From contig CAIQPR010000051.1 of the NCBI GenBank assembly GCA_903873775.1, positions 1-44,407 on the forward strand: a DNA stretch of 44,407 nucleotides. The letters run 5' to 3'. This document shows positions 16,974 through 24,001 of this stretch, piece by piece. Below the pieces are notes generated by a model. That model saw nothing but the letters and a program-made list of their open reading frames with translations. It had not been told where the DNA came from and ran no database searches. The translations under genes were made by a program, and so were the position numbers. Within the stretch, counting starts at the first letter, position 1, and each line of letters begins with the position of its first letter. Source of the stretch: an uncultured Actinomycetes bacterium. Its GTDB lineage: Bacteria; Actinomycetota; Acidimicrobiia; Acidimicrobiales; RAAP-2.

Positions 16974-18919
16974 TGGGACGGCCACGCAAGGGGAGCGTCA
17001 CGCCGCGCGGCAACGCGTGGCGCGCGAGCGTGCCCCACCTCGACCCCAACCAGGGTCGACTGGAGACGACGTTCTCGACCGAGAAGGCTGCCCAGGCGTG
17101 GGTCAAAGCGCAACTCGCGCGGCTCGACAAGGGCCTCGAGCCGCAGTTGCCGAGGCGACAGAGCGGTGCCGGACTCGCGAAGTTGGCGCCAACGACGTTC
17201 AGCGAGGTGGCGTGGCGCTGGTACAACGAACGCTACGTCGCGCTCGAGCGTGGAGAGGGAGATCGCAAAATTGGCGTCAGGGACGATTTGCGTCTGCACG
17301 TGATCCCCGCCTTCGCAGACCTCTTCACACTCGACGTGCTTGAGGGCCGAGCCCGGATCATCGACTGGCTGAGAGTCCGGTCTGGACGCAAGCCCCTCTC
17401 GCCGGGCTCGCCACTTCTGCCCGGAAAGAAGACGTACTCGAAGACGACGGTCACCGGGTTCTTGTGGATCCTGAAGGAGGTCATCGCCTACGCCCGCCAA
17501 ACCGGTCTTGACGTCCCGGAGTACGTCGCGAAGGAGGACACGACGATCGCGGCGCTGAAACCGGTAGGCCGTCGCAAACGCAAGCCCCAGTTATTGCTGA
17601 TGGCCGAGGCGCCACGGTTCGCCGCGTGTCTCCACTGGATCCACCAGTTCGGCTTTTGGTTGATGCGCCTCGCCGGTATGCGAATCTCCGAGGCGTACGG
17701 CCTCTACGTGGAGAGCTTCATCCGCGACATTGACGGTGATGGGTTTCTCCGCGTCAAGGACCAGGGCGGTCGCACGTTCTTCGTGGTGACCGAAGACGGC
17801 GACATCGAGCCGGCCTCCGTCAAAGAAGGAGGCAAGTCCGACGCGGCGTTCCGGCTCATCGCTCTGCCTCGATTGTTGACCGAGATGATCGCGTTCGTGA
17901 TTGACACCTTCCACACGGACGACGACGGGATTGTCGACGTGAAGGCCCGACTCATACCGGCGATCCAATCCGAGACCGGGGGACAGGACGGCTTTCGCAG
18001 TGCGCTGAAGAAGGCCGCCCTTGAGATCGGAGTCGCGGAAGGCGACGAGGATGTCGAGGTTCTCCTCATTCCGCACGACCTTCGCAAGGCCTACTCCACT
18101 GACCTGGCGTGGAACCCGGGCGTCTCGGGACTGCTCGCTCGCCGCGCGCTCGGACACCGGGCTGGCTCGGACGTCTTTGACCTCGTCTACACGCTCGACC
18201 CGCGGCTGAAGGCGGCGATGCTGCCTGTTGCCTGGGCCCTCGATGAGGAGCTCGAACGCGAGGGCGTTTCCACCTTGATGGTTCCGATGGCGCTTCGACC
18301 GCTCTTTGGTGGTGTGCACTCCCAGAACACGATCGCCCGGCTTGATGCCGAGCTCGCCCAGATCGGGTGGCAGGTGCCTGCTGACCCGGAGACCATCACT
18401 GCGGCTGAGGCGGCAGTGCTTCTCGGGTACACCGAGAAGCACACTCGACGACTGATGGGCGTACACATCGCTGCGGTGAAGACGAAGAAGTCGTGGAGCG
18501 TCCGCGTCGAGGACGTGTTGGCCTTTCGTGATCGTCTCGACGGCAAGGTGTTGCTGCGAGAGGTCGCGGTGGATGCCGGAGTGCCGTACCGGATGGCGCT
18601 CCGACATCTCCAGACTCTCGGGATCACGCCCGGTCGTGACACCTACGACGAGCGCGTGATCGTGATGACGGTGGACGAGGCAGCGGTGGTCATCTCGCAC
18701 TTCGAACAGGAGCGTGAGAGGGGGCTGCACTCTGTCACGCGAATGCGCGCGGCGGAAATACTCGGCGTCACGCCGTCCACAGTCGAACAGTTGCTATTGA
18801 GCGGCCACCTCGTTGCGCATGAGGATGGTTGTGACGGATCAGGTGTACGCATTGCGATGGACTCGATCGAGAAGGAGTTGTCACGGCGCCAGCGCCGGGG
18901 ACGATCGCTGACGAAGTGA
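16970..18919 (+). CDS. Tyrosine recombinase with three C-terminal HTH-like modules
   Basis: This 649-residue tyrosine recombinase should integrate and excise the element at tRNA-Val. A core-binding SAM-like region lies at about 75-200. The catalytic residues are Arg238 (GMRISEAY), His369 and Arg372 (PHDLRKAY), His396 (RRALGHRAG) and the nucleophile Tyr407 (FDLVYTLD). The enzyme should end near residue 425, but about 200 further residues hold three helix-turn-helix-like segments. They begin ITAAEAAVLLGYTEKHTRRL (about 476), VLLREVAVDAGVPYRMALRH (527) and RMRAAEILGVTPSTVEQLL (591). Start is GTG 16970 or ATG 16973. The extra modules may fuse an excisionase-like function to the recombinase. Confidence 0.9.
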   Translation: MMGRPRKGSVTPRGNAWRASVPHLDPNQGRLETTFSTEKAAQAWVKAQLARLDKGLEPQLPRRQSGAGLAKLAPTTFSEVAWRWYNERYVALERGEGDRKIGVRDDLRLHVIPAFADLFTLDVLEGRARIIDWLRVRSGRKPLSPGSPLLPGKKTYSKTTVTGFLWILKEVIAYARQTGLDVPEYVAKEDTTIAALKPVGRRKRKPQLLLMAEAPRFAACLHWIHQFGFWLMRLAGMRISEAYGLYVESFIRDIDGDGFLRVKDQGGRTFFVVTEDGDIEPASVKEGGKSDAAFRLIALPRLLTEMIAFVIDTFHTDDDGIVDVKARLIPAIQSETGGQDGFRSALKKAALEIGVAEGDEDVEVLLIPHDLRKAYSTDLAWNPGVSGLLARRALGHRAGSDVFDLVYTLDPRLKAAMLPVAWALDEELEREGVSTLMVPMALRPLFGGVHSQNTIARLDAELAQIGWQVPADPETITAAEAAVLLGYTEKHTRRLMGVHIAAVKTKKSWSVRVEDVLAFRDRLDGKVLLREVAVDAGVPYRMALRHLQTLGITPGRDTYDERVIVMTVDEAAVVISHFEQERERGLHSVTRMRAAEILGVTPSTVEQLLLSGHLVAHEDGCDGSGVRIAMDSIEKELSRRQRRGRSLTK

Positions 18920-19491
18920 GCATCGGCCACAATCTCAACGAGACGGCGGCGAGCGCTGCACGGTGAATCAGTGTCGCTCCACCTGAAGTCTCGCCGTGTG
19001 TTGTCAGCTGTCGGAGACTCGCTAGTAGTGACGTTGCGACGTCGTGTGTACGTAACCACGGTCCAGTACGATTGAGGAACTATCTGCCCCGACGATGTCG
19101 GGGAATCTATGCCCCAGGCGCGGAGTTTCCCTCCGGTCTGGGGCTTCTACTTTCTTGCGGCTCGACGGACTCGAACGACGAATGTATTCGCGTGAGTTGG
19201 GATCTGGCGAAACGGCGGGCAAGGCGCCCAGGTGCAAGTCAGTGACTGATGGCAGGTCGGCAGAGGCGCGGGCGGTTGGGGACTGGAAGGAGGCGCAACG
19301 CAGATTCAGTAGCGACCGTCACATCAGGCTCCGTCACGAACGTCAGTATCAAGAGGCTCTCCGTAGTGCCGCGGGGGTGGTCGTAGATCGACGCGATGCG
19401 GCTCGACGATGACCGTTCCGCTCAAAAATCCCGCGCAATCGCCGCAGCCAGTTTCTTACGAAGTTGTTATCTTCGAATCAATGAGCGCCGA
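18920..19491. other. Intergenic region with hairpins, no supported gene
   Basis: Apart from the tandem hairpins at 19087-19144 I see no convincing gene. A frame running to 19412 encodes a basic peptide of about 75-105 residues, but it has no ribosome binding site and would start within the terminator, so it is not called. The short palindrome CGAATGTATTCG occurs near 19178. Confidence 0.4.
19087..19152 (+). terminator. Tandem hairpins downstream of integrase 1
   Basis: Two adjacent strong hairpins are present. CCCCGAC-GAT-GTCGGGG spans 19087-19103. A longer one spans 19111-19144 with GCCCCAG / CTGGGGC outside and CGGAG / CTCCG inside, followed by the pyrimidine-rich TTCTACTTTCTT. The second with its T-rich tail looks like an intrinsic terminator for the integrase transcript. 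A structured RNA cannot be excluded. Confidence 0.55.
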
Positions 19492-19875
19492 TCATTGCTT
19501 CGCGTCTCGCCTCGCGATCATTGCGGCAGCCTCGGCACGAACGCCACGCAAACTGGCCGCAATCTCGGGGTCAGTGTCCGCCTCGGAGATCACGGATACC
19601 GCGAACTCACCCGCTGAGACGCGCGCCCGGCGAAGCGCCAGCACTGACTCCACTGGCAGACGGTGATGTGATCCAACGGGCCTGTCCTCTAGGAGCCCTT
19701 CACGGATCCAGCGCACGACCATCGGACGAGACACGCCCAAAGCTGCGGCGGCTTGTTCCGGCGTCCAGGTAGGTGTTTCCGAGAGCACGAGCGCAATGAT
19801 CTCAGCCTGCTGGGGCGTCAAAGCAAGTACCTGTCCGTTGGAAAGGCCCACCGTTCGAGGCTCGACTGTGCTCAT
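19492..19875 (-). CDS. HTH protein of the excisionase / PIN-antitoxin type
   Basis: The 127-residue protein carries an excisionase-family helix-turn-helix (WTPEQAAAALGVSRPMVVRW, about residues 37-56) with a wing GSHHRLPVESVLALRR, and a helical acidic tail. Proteins of this make-up are often antitoxins placed before a PIN-domain toxin in actinobacteria. Here the ATG overlapping its stop opens only five codons (MIGAH), so no toxin follows. It may be an orphan antitoxin or a stand-alone repressor. An inverted repeat lies just upstream of its start and may be its own operator. Confidence 0.7.
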   Translation of the reverse strand: MSTVEPRTVGLSNGQVLALTPQQAEIIALVLSETPTWTPEQAAAALGVSRPMVVRWIREGLLEDRPVGSHHRLPVESVLALRRARVSAGEFAVSVISEADTDPEIAASLRGVRAEAAAMIARRDAKQ

Positions 19876-19882
19876 GCGTCCA

Positions 19883-19899
19883 ACTTAACTGAAATAAGT
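19883..19899. promoter_or_regulatory. Inverted repeat before the HTH gene
   Basis: ACTTA-actgaaa-TAAGT lies 8 to 24 bp upstream of the start codon at 19875. Its position fits an operator for autoregulation. The short arms make it tentative. Confidence 0.35.
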
Positions 19900-20073
19900 G
19901 TAACCGAGCCTTGTGCATTTTCCCGAGAGGTCCGCACAGTCAGTTTCGCTGAGTCAGCACTGGCCCAGTTGCCATCCAGGTGTGCCGATGCGCTCTACGT
20001 CCAAGATCTCTCGATCGAGTGTGCGCAGAGCGAGCAGGTCCAAGTGAGGGCGGCTGGGAGGGGCTCGGTGAAA

Positions 20074-20271
20074 ACGGACCACCAATACGGACCAAAAGAT
20101 GTATCAGCCTGATACAGGCGGTTGATGGTCAGGGTTTTGCTCTTGCGACCCCCTCCTTACCATGGAGGTGGTTTTGGAACTGGGTCAAAACTGGCTCTAA
20201 AAGGGCCATTTTCTGGCAAAAATCGGAGCTGTTCGAGAGGCTCTATTCAAGATCGTGTAGTAAACGGACCA
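20074..20271. repeat. Three ACGGACCA repeats flanking an inverted repeat
   Basis: ACGGACCA occurs at 20074-20081, 20087-20094 and 20264-20271, all in the same orientation in the non-coding stretch before integrase module 2. A hairpin TGGCTC-taaaa-GGGCCA followed by TTTTC lies at 20192-20213 between them. The repeats may be arm-type or excisionase binding sites. The rest of the 452-bp gap (19876-20327) shows no gene. Confidence 0.4.
20100..20116. promoter_or_regulatory. Perfect 17-bp palindrome TGTATCAG-C-CTGATACA
   Basis: Two 8-bp arms around one central base form a dimeric protein-binding site or a recombination core. It lies 212 bp upstream of the second HTH/integrase pair, within the ACGGACCA repeat region. 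Confidence 0.5.
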
Positions 20272-20327
20272 CGAAGTCCGCCTATCAAGAGGAGTAAGCG
20301 AGTGCAAAGTAGTACCAAGGTGACATC

Positions 20328-20684
20328 ATGTTCGTCGTGACCGACTACTTGACCCTGATCGAAACAGCTGAGCGCACCGGGACGTCCAAGGTGACGGCCC
20401 GGCGGTACCTGGACGCCGGGAAGTTCCCCAACGCCAAGCGCGAGGATGGTCGGGCTGATGGTCGCTGGCTGATCCCCTGGGAGGACGTCGTCTCGTCGGG
20501 GCTTGCGCGCAAGAAGGCAGCCGGCAACTTCGGTGATGGCGCGGTTGGCGCAAGCGAGACTCTCCAACGTTCGCTCGAGATCTTGTCGCGAACCGTGGAA
20601 GTCCAAGCGCAGACCATCGACCGCCTCACCGCACTGGTCGAGCAGATGAATCGGCTCGGCGGGGGTGATCCTCGTGGGACGTAA
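20328..20684 (+). CDS. Winged-HTH / coiled-coil protein (excisionase-like) of integrase module 2
   Basis: The 118-residue protein repeats the plan of the gene at 16614. It has an N-terminal excisionase-like helix-turn-helix (LIETAERTGTSKVTARRYL, about residues 10-28) with a wing around GRADGRWLIPWEDV, then a C-terminal helix likely to form a coiled coil (LQRSLEILSRTVEVQAQTID). ATG 20328 has AAGGTG just upstream. Its last 20 bp overlap the integrase gene. It is probably the directionality factor or partner of that integrase. Confidence 0.8.
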   Translation: MFVVTDYLTLIETAERTGTSKVTARRYLDAGKFPNAKREDGRADGRWLIPWEDVVSSGLARKKAAGNFGDGAVGASETLQRSLEILSRTVEVQAQTIDRLTALVEQMNRLGGGDPRGT

Positions 20685-22497
20685 AGCGGTCGGAGCTCGG
20701 GCCAAGGTCACCTACGACGACGGGAGCGTTCTCTACGCCTGGCGTGTGTGTCCCGGTGGCGAGGAGGTCACGGGGAAAGGTCCAGGTAGTGAGGCCAACC
20801 TTCTTCTCTTTCGCGCTCACGTCCTCAAGAGCTGGGAGGACGGCACGGAACCGAAGACTCCCCGAGAGCTTCTGGACGTGCCGCCGAGTGAGTCGAAAGC
20901 ACCTCACTCTCCTGTCGTGAGTTCGGCACCCACACTGCGCGAATGGATTGGCGACCCGGCCAAGCGACGTCGGGGTGGCTTCTTCTCCCACGCGAATGCA
21001 ATGAATGAACAGACCGAGCGTCATTATCTGGAGATGTTCCGTCTTCACGGTGCCTACGAACTCATCGGCGACAAGCCGATCGATCAAGTCACTGTCGACG
21101 ATGCCGCGCTAATCCGCGATCGAGTTCTGAGATGCACGGCATGTCGCAAGCGAGCTTTGCTTGCGGAGCCGTCGGGAAAATGGAAGGACGAGGACTTCCG
21201 TGTTGATCGACCACCATTCGATGGTCCTCAGAAGTGCCCGCAGCACCTCCCGGAGCGTTTGGAGCAGCGCACCTCTGTTGAGAAGTACTTCAGCAAACTG
21301 AGAGCCGCTTTCAATGCGGCGGTGAAGGCGCAGATCATTACGGCAAACCCGTTTAGGTACGTCACCTATGGGAGCTGGGAGGAACCGACGACGAACGACG
21401 ACCTGCGCGTTGCTCTGAGTCACGCCCAGTTGGACGCACTGACGGCGGCTCATCCGGTTGAGTTGACGGTGGTGCCTGTCGTCTCAGTCGCGGCCATGCT
21501 TCGTCGTGAGGAGATGTGGGGACTCTATCGAGAAGACTTTCCGGTACCGCCTGAGGATCCAATAGATGATCCAAGTACCGTTACGTTTCAGCTCGCTCGC
21601 GTATGGGACGAAAAGACGAAGACCTTTCGGTCCTGGGGCAAGACGCCCATGAGCCTGAGTGAACCAATTACGGTCGGCGCCGACGCCGTGGCCGCGCTAA
21701 ACCATCATCTTCGTGAATGCATGCAACCGTCACTGAAATGCGATTCGTGTCGACACGGCGAAGGGATCTGGCGTGGTGAGCTCAGTGCCAATCCTCACAC
21801 GGGATGCGGCTTTGCGAACAATGCACCTCTGGTCCCTTGGGAACTTTGCACTGGGGAGTACTACTCCAAGAAGGTAACCCGACGGGCCCAGAAGGCCGCG
21901 GGTCTCGGCAACTTGGCTTTTGAGATCACCCACAACTCGTTCCGAGCGACAGGGGCTGTGCAGTATCTTGACGCCGGCGTGCGCGCGGAGCTTGTCGTCA
22001 AGATGGGTCGATGGACGGACCTCGAGACTTTGATGAAGCACTACCACCGGCCCAACCTCGACCACTTCGAGGAAGCTGCAAATCTGCGTCACCGCGCACG
22101 AGCAGCCGAGCTGGGAATCGACGTTTCGGACGAAGCGCCGGTGCTCGGGCAGCTCCGATTTCTCCGTCAACAGGTGGAAGCTCTGACGAACGAGCGAGAC
22201 AGTTTGGTGGCGGAGAATGCGCAACTGCGTCTCGAACTCGGGCGAGGCGAGAGGAAGTCGATTGCCGCCATTGAGAAGGTCCCCCTTTCGGGAGTTGTTG
22301 CTGGCAAGTGGGACGCCATCGGCGACGAAGATCTGCGCACGATCATCGCGGACGGTGAGTCGCAGATCGCGATCTTGAGAGCCCTCGGCCTCAGCACTGC
22401 TTCGAAGAACTACAACCGTCTTCGAGCCGAGGCCGTACGACTCAAAATCGCGCTGCCCGAGCGTTACTCGTCACAACGAGGCCGCATCGCCAGTTGA
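20665..22497 (+). CDS. Tyrosine recombinase with Cys clusters and a C-terminal coiled-coil/HTH tail
   Basis: This 610-residue recombinase contains Arg280 in AAMLRREEMWGLY, the HxxR-like segment ITHNSFRATG (about 421-430), Trp450 in KMGRWTD in place of the second His, and the nucleophile Tyr460 (LMKHYHRPN). In the HxxR segment the normal His position is Asn424 with His423 next to it, a possible variation. Two Cys-rich insertions, CTACRKRA with CPQH (157-195) and CDSCRHGEG with HTGCGF (359-382), probably bind zinc. After Tyr460 a coiled coil (about 490-530) leads to a small HTH-like end (EDLRTIIADGESQIAILRAL onwards). Start is GTG 20665; GTG 20674 is possible. Confidence 0.88.
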   Translation: MILVGRKAVGARAKVTYDDGSVLYAWRVCPGGEEVTGKGPGSEANLLLFRAHVLKSWEDGTEPKTPRELLDVPPSESKAPHSPVVSSAPTLREWIGDPAKRRRGGFFSHANAMNEQTERHYLEMFRLHGAYELIGDKPIDQVTVDDAALIRDRVLRCTACRKRALLAEPSGKWKDEDFRVDRPPFDGPQKCPQHLPERLEQRTSVEKYFSKLRAAFNAAVKAQIITANPFRYVTYGSWEEPTTNDDLRVALSHAQLDALTAAHPVELTVVPVVSVAAMLRREEMWGLYREDFPVPPEDPIDDPSTVTFQLARVWDEKTKTFRSWGKTPMSLSEPITVGADAVAALNHHLRECMQPSLKCDSCRHGEGIWRGELSANPHTGCGFANNAPLVPWELCTGEYYSKKVTRRAQKAAGLGNLAFEITHNSFRATGAVQYLDAGVRAELVVKMGRWTDLETLMKHYHRPNLDHFEEAANLRHRARAAELGIDVSDEAPVLGQLRFLRQQVEALTNERDSLVAENAQLRLELGRGERKSIAAIEKVPLSGVVAGKWDAIGDEDLRTIIADGESQIAILRALGLSTASKNYNRLRAEAVRLKIALPERYSSQRGRIAS

Positions 22498-22499
22498 CG

Positions 22500-22536
22500 G
22501 TGAGCCGTAGGAGTTCGCCGTCGGACTTTGGCTCAC
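22500..22536 (+). terminator. Hairpin after integrase 2
   Basis: GTGAGCC (22500-22506) and GGCTCAC (22530-22536) form a 7-bp stem with a 23-nt loop just after the integrase stop. There is no T run, so termination is only a possibility. The remaining gap to 22827 holds no gene apart from the palindrome at 22786. Confidence 0.35.
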
Positions 22537-22785
22537 ATGCTTGACCCAGTGGATTTTGGTGTTCCCGAGTGAGTTCTCCACGCATTCAGGCAAGCGCGGC
22601 ATCGCGACTTAACTCGCCAGGAGCAAGGTTTCAACCGAGGTGATCGCGTTGGCAACTCGTCACAAGTCGTTGCAGAGAGTCAGGGCTACGTCGACGCGGA
22701 AGGGCAAAAGATGGCAAGTGCGCTTCTCAACTTGGATCTCTAACGTCCGACTTTGGTTGACCGCGATCGGCATCAAGAGTGAAGT

Positions 22786-22808
22786 GTGACCGACACCGTG
22801 TTGGTCAC
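22786..22808. promoter_or_regulatory. 23-bp near-perfect palindrome before the 22828 gene
   Basis: GTGACCGACAC-C-GTGTTGGTCAC pairs at 10 of 11 positions. It sits 20 bp before the TTG start at 22828 and 9 bp before its ribosome binding site, so it is a strong operator candidate. It also argues against an upstream GTG start at 22786, which would fall inside it. Confidence 0.55.
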
Positions 22809-22827
22809 GACAAATGAAGGAGTGCCC

Positions 22828-23157
22828 TTGGCAAAGAGTTCCAGCAAAGTGGTTCGACGACTTCCGCGTTCCATCGACCCCGGTCTGCACGGACTGCTCG
22901 TCGAGGCCATGATGGCCTATCGCAAAACCGGGCGCCTGGTTCAGCGCTGGCGTCAACGGTGGGATGTCGCTATCGACTCGACGAACTCCGCTTTGGAGCG
23001 AGAGTCACGGCAGGAGTATGTCGACGCTGTCGAACTTCACCGCGTCGCGCGCGACAACTATCTCGACATCAAACACCTTTATCTCAACGCCATACCCAAA
23101 GGTCGAGTCAATCCGCGGCTTCAAATTGTTCAGGAACTCTCAACATTCGTCGACTGA
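22828..23157 (+). CDS. Unknown basic helical protein, 109 aa
   Basis: I do not recognise the family. The protein is rich in Arg and in helix-forming residues, with no membrane segment or Cys pair. The N-terminal part (VVRRLPRSIDPGLHGLLVEA) and a Trp/Arg-rich centre (LVQRWRQRWDVAID) might bind nucleic acid. TTG 22828 is chosen because AAGGAG lies 5 nt upstream (22817-22822); the GTG at 22786 in the same frame overlaps a palindrome. It is a single gene after integrase 2 and is followed by a strong hairpin, so it is probably transcribed alone under the palindrome. Confidence 0.6.
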   Translation: MAKSSSKVVRRLPRSIDPGLHGLLVEAMMAYRKTGRLVQRWRQRWDVAIDSTNSALERESRQEYVDAVELHRVARDNYLDIKHLYLNAIPKGRVNPRLQIVQELSTFVD

Positions 23158-23190
23158 TGAGTTTTCTTCAGAACTATCCCAAAAACGCAT

Positions 23191-23236
23191 CCGACGCCCA
23201 TATCCCGACCCCTTCCGGTACGGATATGGGCGTCGG
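23191..23236. terminator. 15-bp perfect hairpin, bidirectional terminator candidate
   Basis: CCGACGCCCATATCC (23191-23205) and its complement (23222-23236) form a perfect 15-bp stem with a 16-nt loop. The complementary strand continues into ATGCGTTTTTGGG, a good T run for leftward transcripts; the rightward side has only CCCTTTG. It separates the unknown gene at 22828 from the one at 23429. Confidence 0.65.
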
Positions 23237-23428
23237 CCCTTTGTGGTCGGCTTCTCGCAGTTCAGTGCGCGGCGCCCGTTGAATCCTTGGTCACTGGCAG
23301 CGCAAAATCCTTCGGAGCGAGCTCCGCTACTAGCCGCGGCAAGGGCAGAGATCGGCAGACTCGGGCGTATGCACGGGGTGATCGGGTGGACATGATGGCG
23401 TTGTATGCATCCAGAGGAGGTGTGGGTC

Positions 23429-23803
23429 ATGCCAAATGCGAGGGATCTCGATGTGCTGTGCAGTCTGCGATGTCTCGAGGCGTGGAATTCGTCACCGTAC
23501 TCCGATCACGGCTCCGAAATCTGGAGCGAACGGACGCGCAAGGGACGCTTCACGTCCAACTGTGTCACCTGTCGCGCATGCGGCATCGTCGTTCATCGTC
23601 CCGCTGATTGCGTCCTGCACGAATCGACGTGTCCCGATCGCCAGTGGCTCCTCGGTTTGAGCGCCCTGGACTTCACTGAGTTTGCCGGGCGGGAAGTTGG
23701 CTTCACGGATGAGGACTGGGAGGCGGCGGTCCTCATCGCTGAGCGGCATCCGCACTGGAACGGCGCGGAGATCGCCCTCGTCGTAATTGAAGAGCGCCTT
23801 TGA
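23429..23803 (+). CDS. Unknown Cys-rich protein, 124 aa
   Basis: The family is not recognised. The first 70 residues hold several Cys (CSLRC near 11-15, CVTCRACG near 45-52, further Cys near 61 and 69) that could form a zinc ribbon. The second half is acidic with Trp residues (FTDEDWEAAVLIAERHPHW). ATG 23429 has AGAGGAGG 8 nt upstream, one of the best ribosome binding sites in the region; the earlier in-frame ATG 23405 precedes that site. It lies alone between a hairpin and the coiled-coil nuclease gene. Confidence 0.65.
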   Translation: MPNARDLDVLCSLRCLEAWNSSPYSDHGSEIWSERTRKGRFTSNCVTCRACGIVVHRPADCVLHESTCPDRQWLLGLSALDFTEFAGREVGFTDEDWEAAVLIAERHPHWNGAEIALVVIEERL

Positions 23804-23969
23804 GTCCCGGCGTCGTGATTCCAACTCCACTTGCGTATAGGACTTCGGCAGTTTCCAACTCCTTGGGCGGCATGAAATGGTTGCGAGGTCTCGCTGTGAG
23901 GTTGCGGCCAGGGCGCACGATGCCAGAGCATTCACACCAACACAGCGGCAGTGCCGTACAAGCAATAGG

Positions 23970-23984
23970 TTCGTGTACAACGAA
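23970..23984. promoter_or_regulatory. Inverted repeat TTCGT-gtaca-ACGAA
   Basis: A 15-bp palindrome lies 18 bp before the GTG start at 24002 and overlaps the expected promoter/leader. It could be an operator for the coiled-coil nuclease gene. The arms are short. Confidence 0.3.
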
Positions 23985-24001
23985 TCTCGAAAGGACGATC
24001 A

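Noticed and set aside
17591..18730. Leftward frame of 379 codons
   Set aside because: It lies fully antisense to the catalytic and HTH part of recombinase 1, which has all expected motifs. Long antisense frames are common at high GC.
19095..19412. Rightward frame of up to 105 codons in the gap after integrase 1
   Set aside because: It starts inside the terminator hairpins and has no ribosome binding site at any in-frame start, so I leave it uncalled.
19409..19491. PIN-toxin gene after the HTH gene at 19492-19875
   Set aside because: The overlapping ATG opens only MIGAH before a stop, and other frames show no PIN acidic residues.
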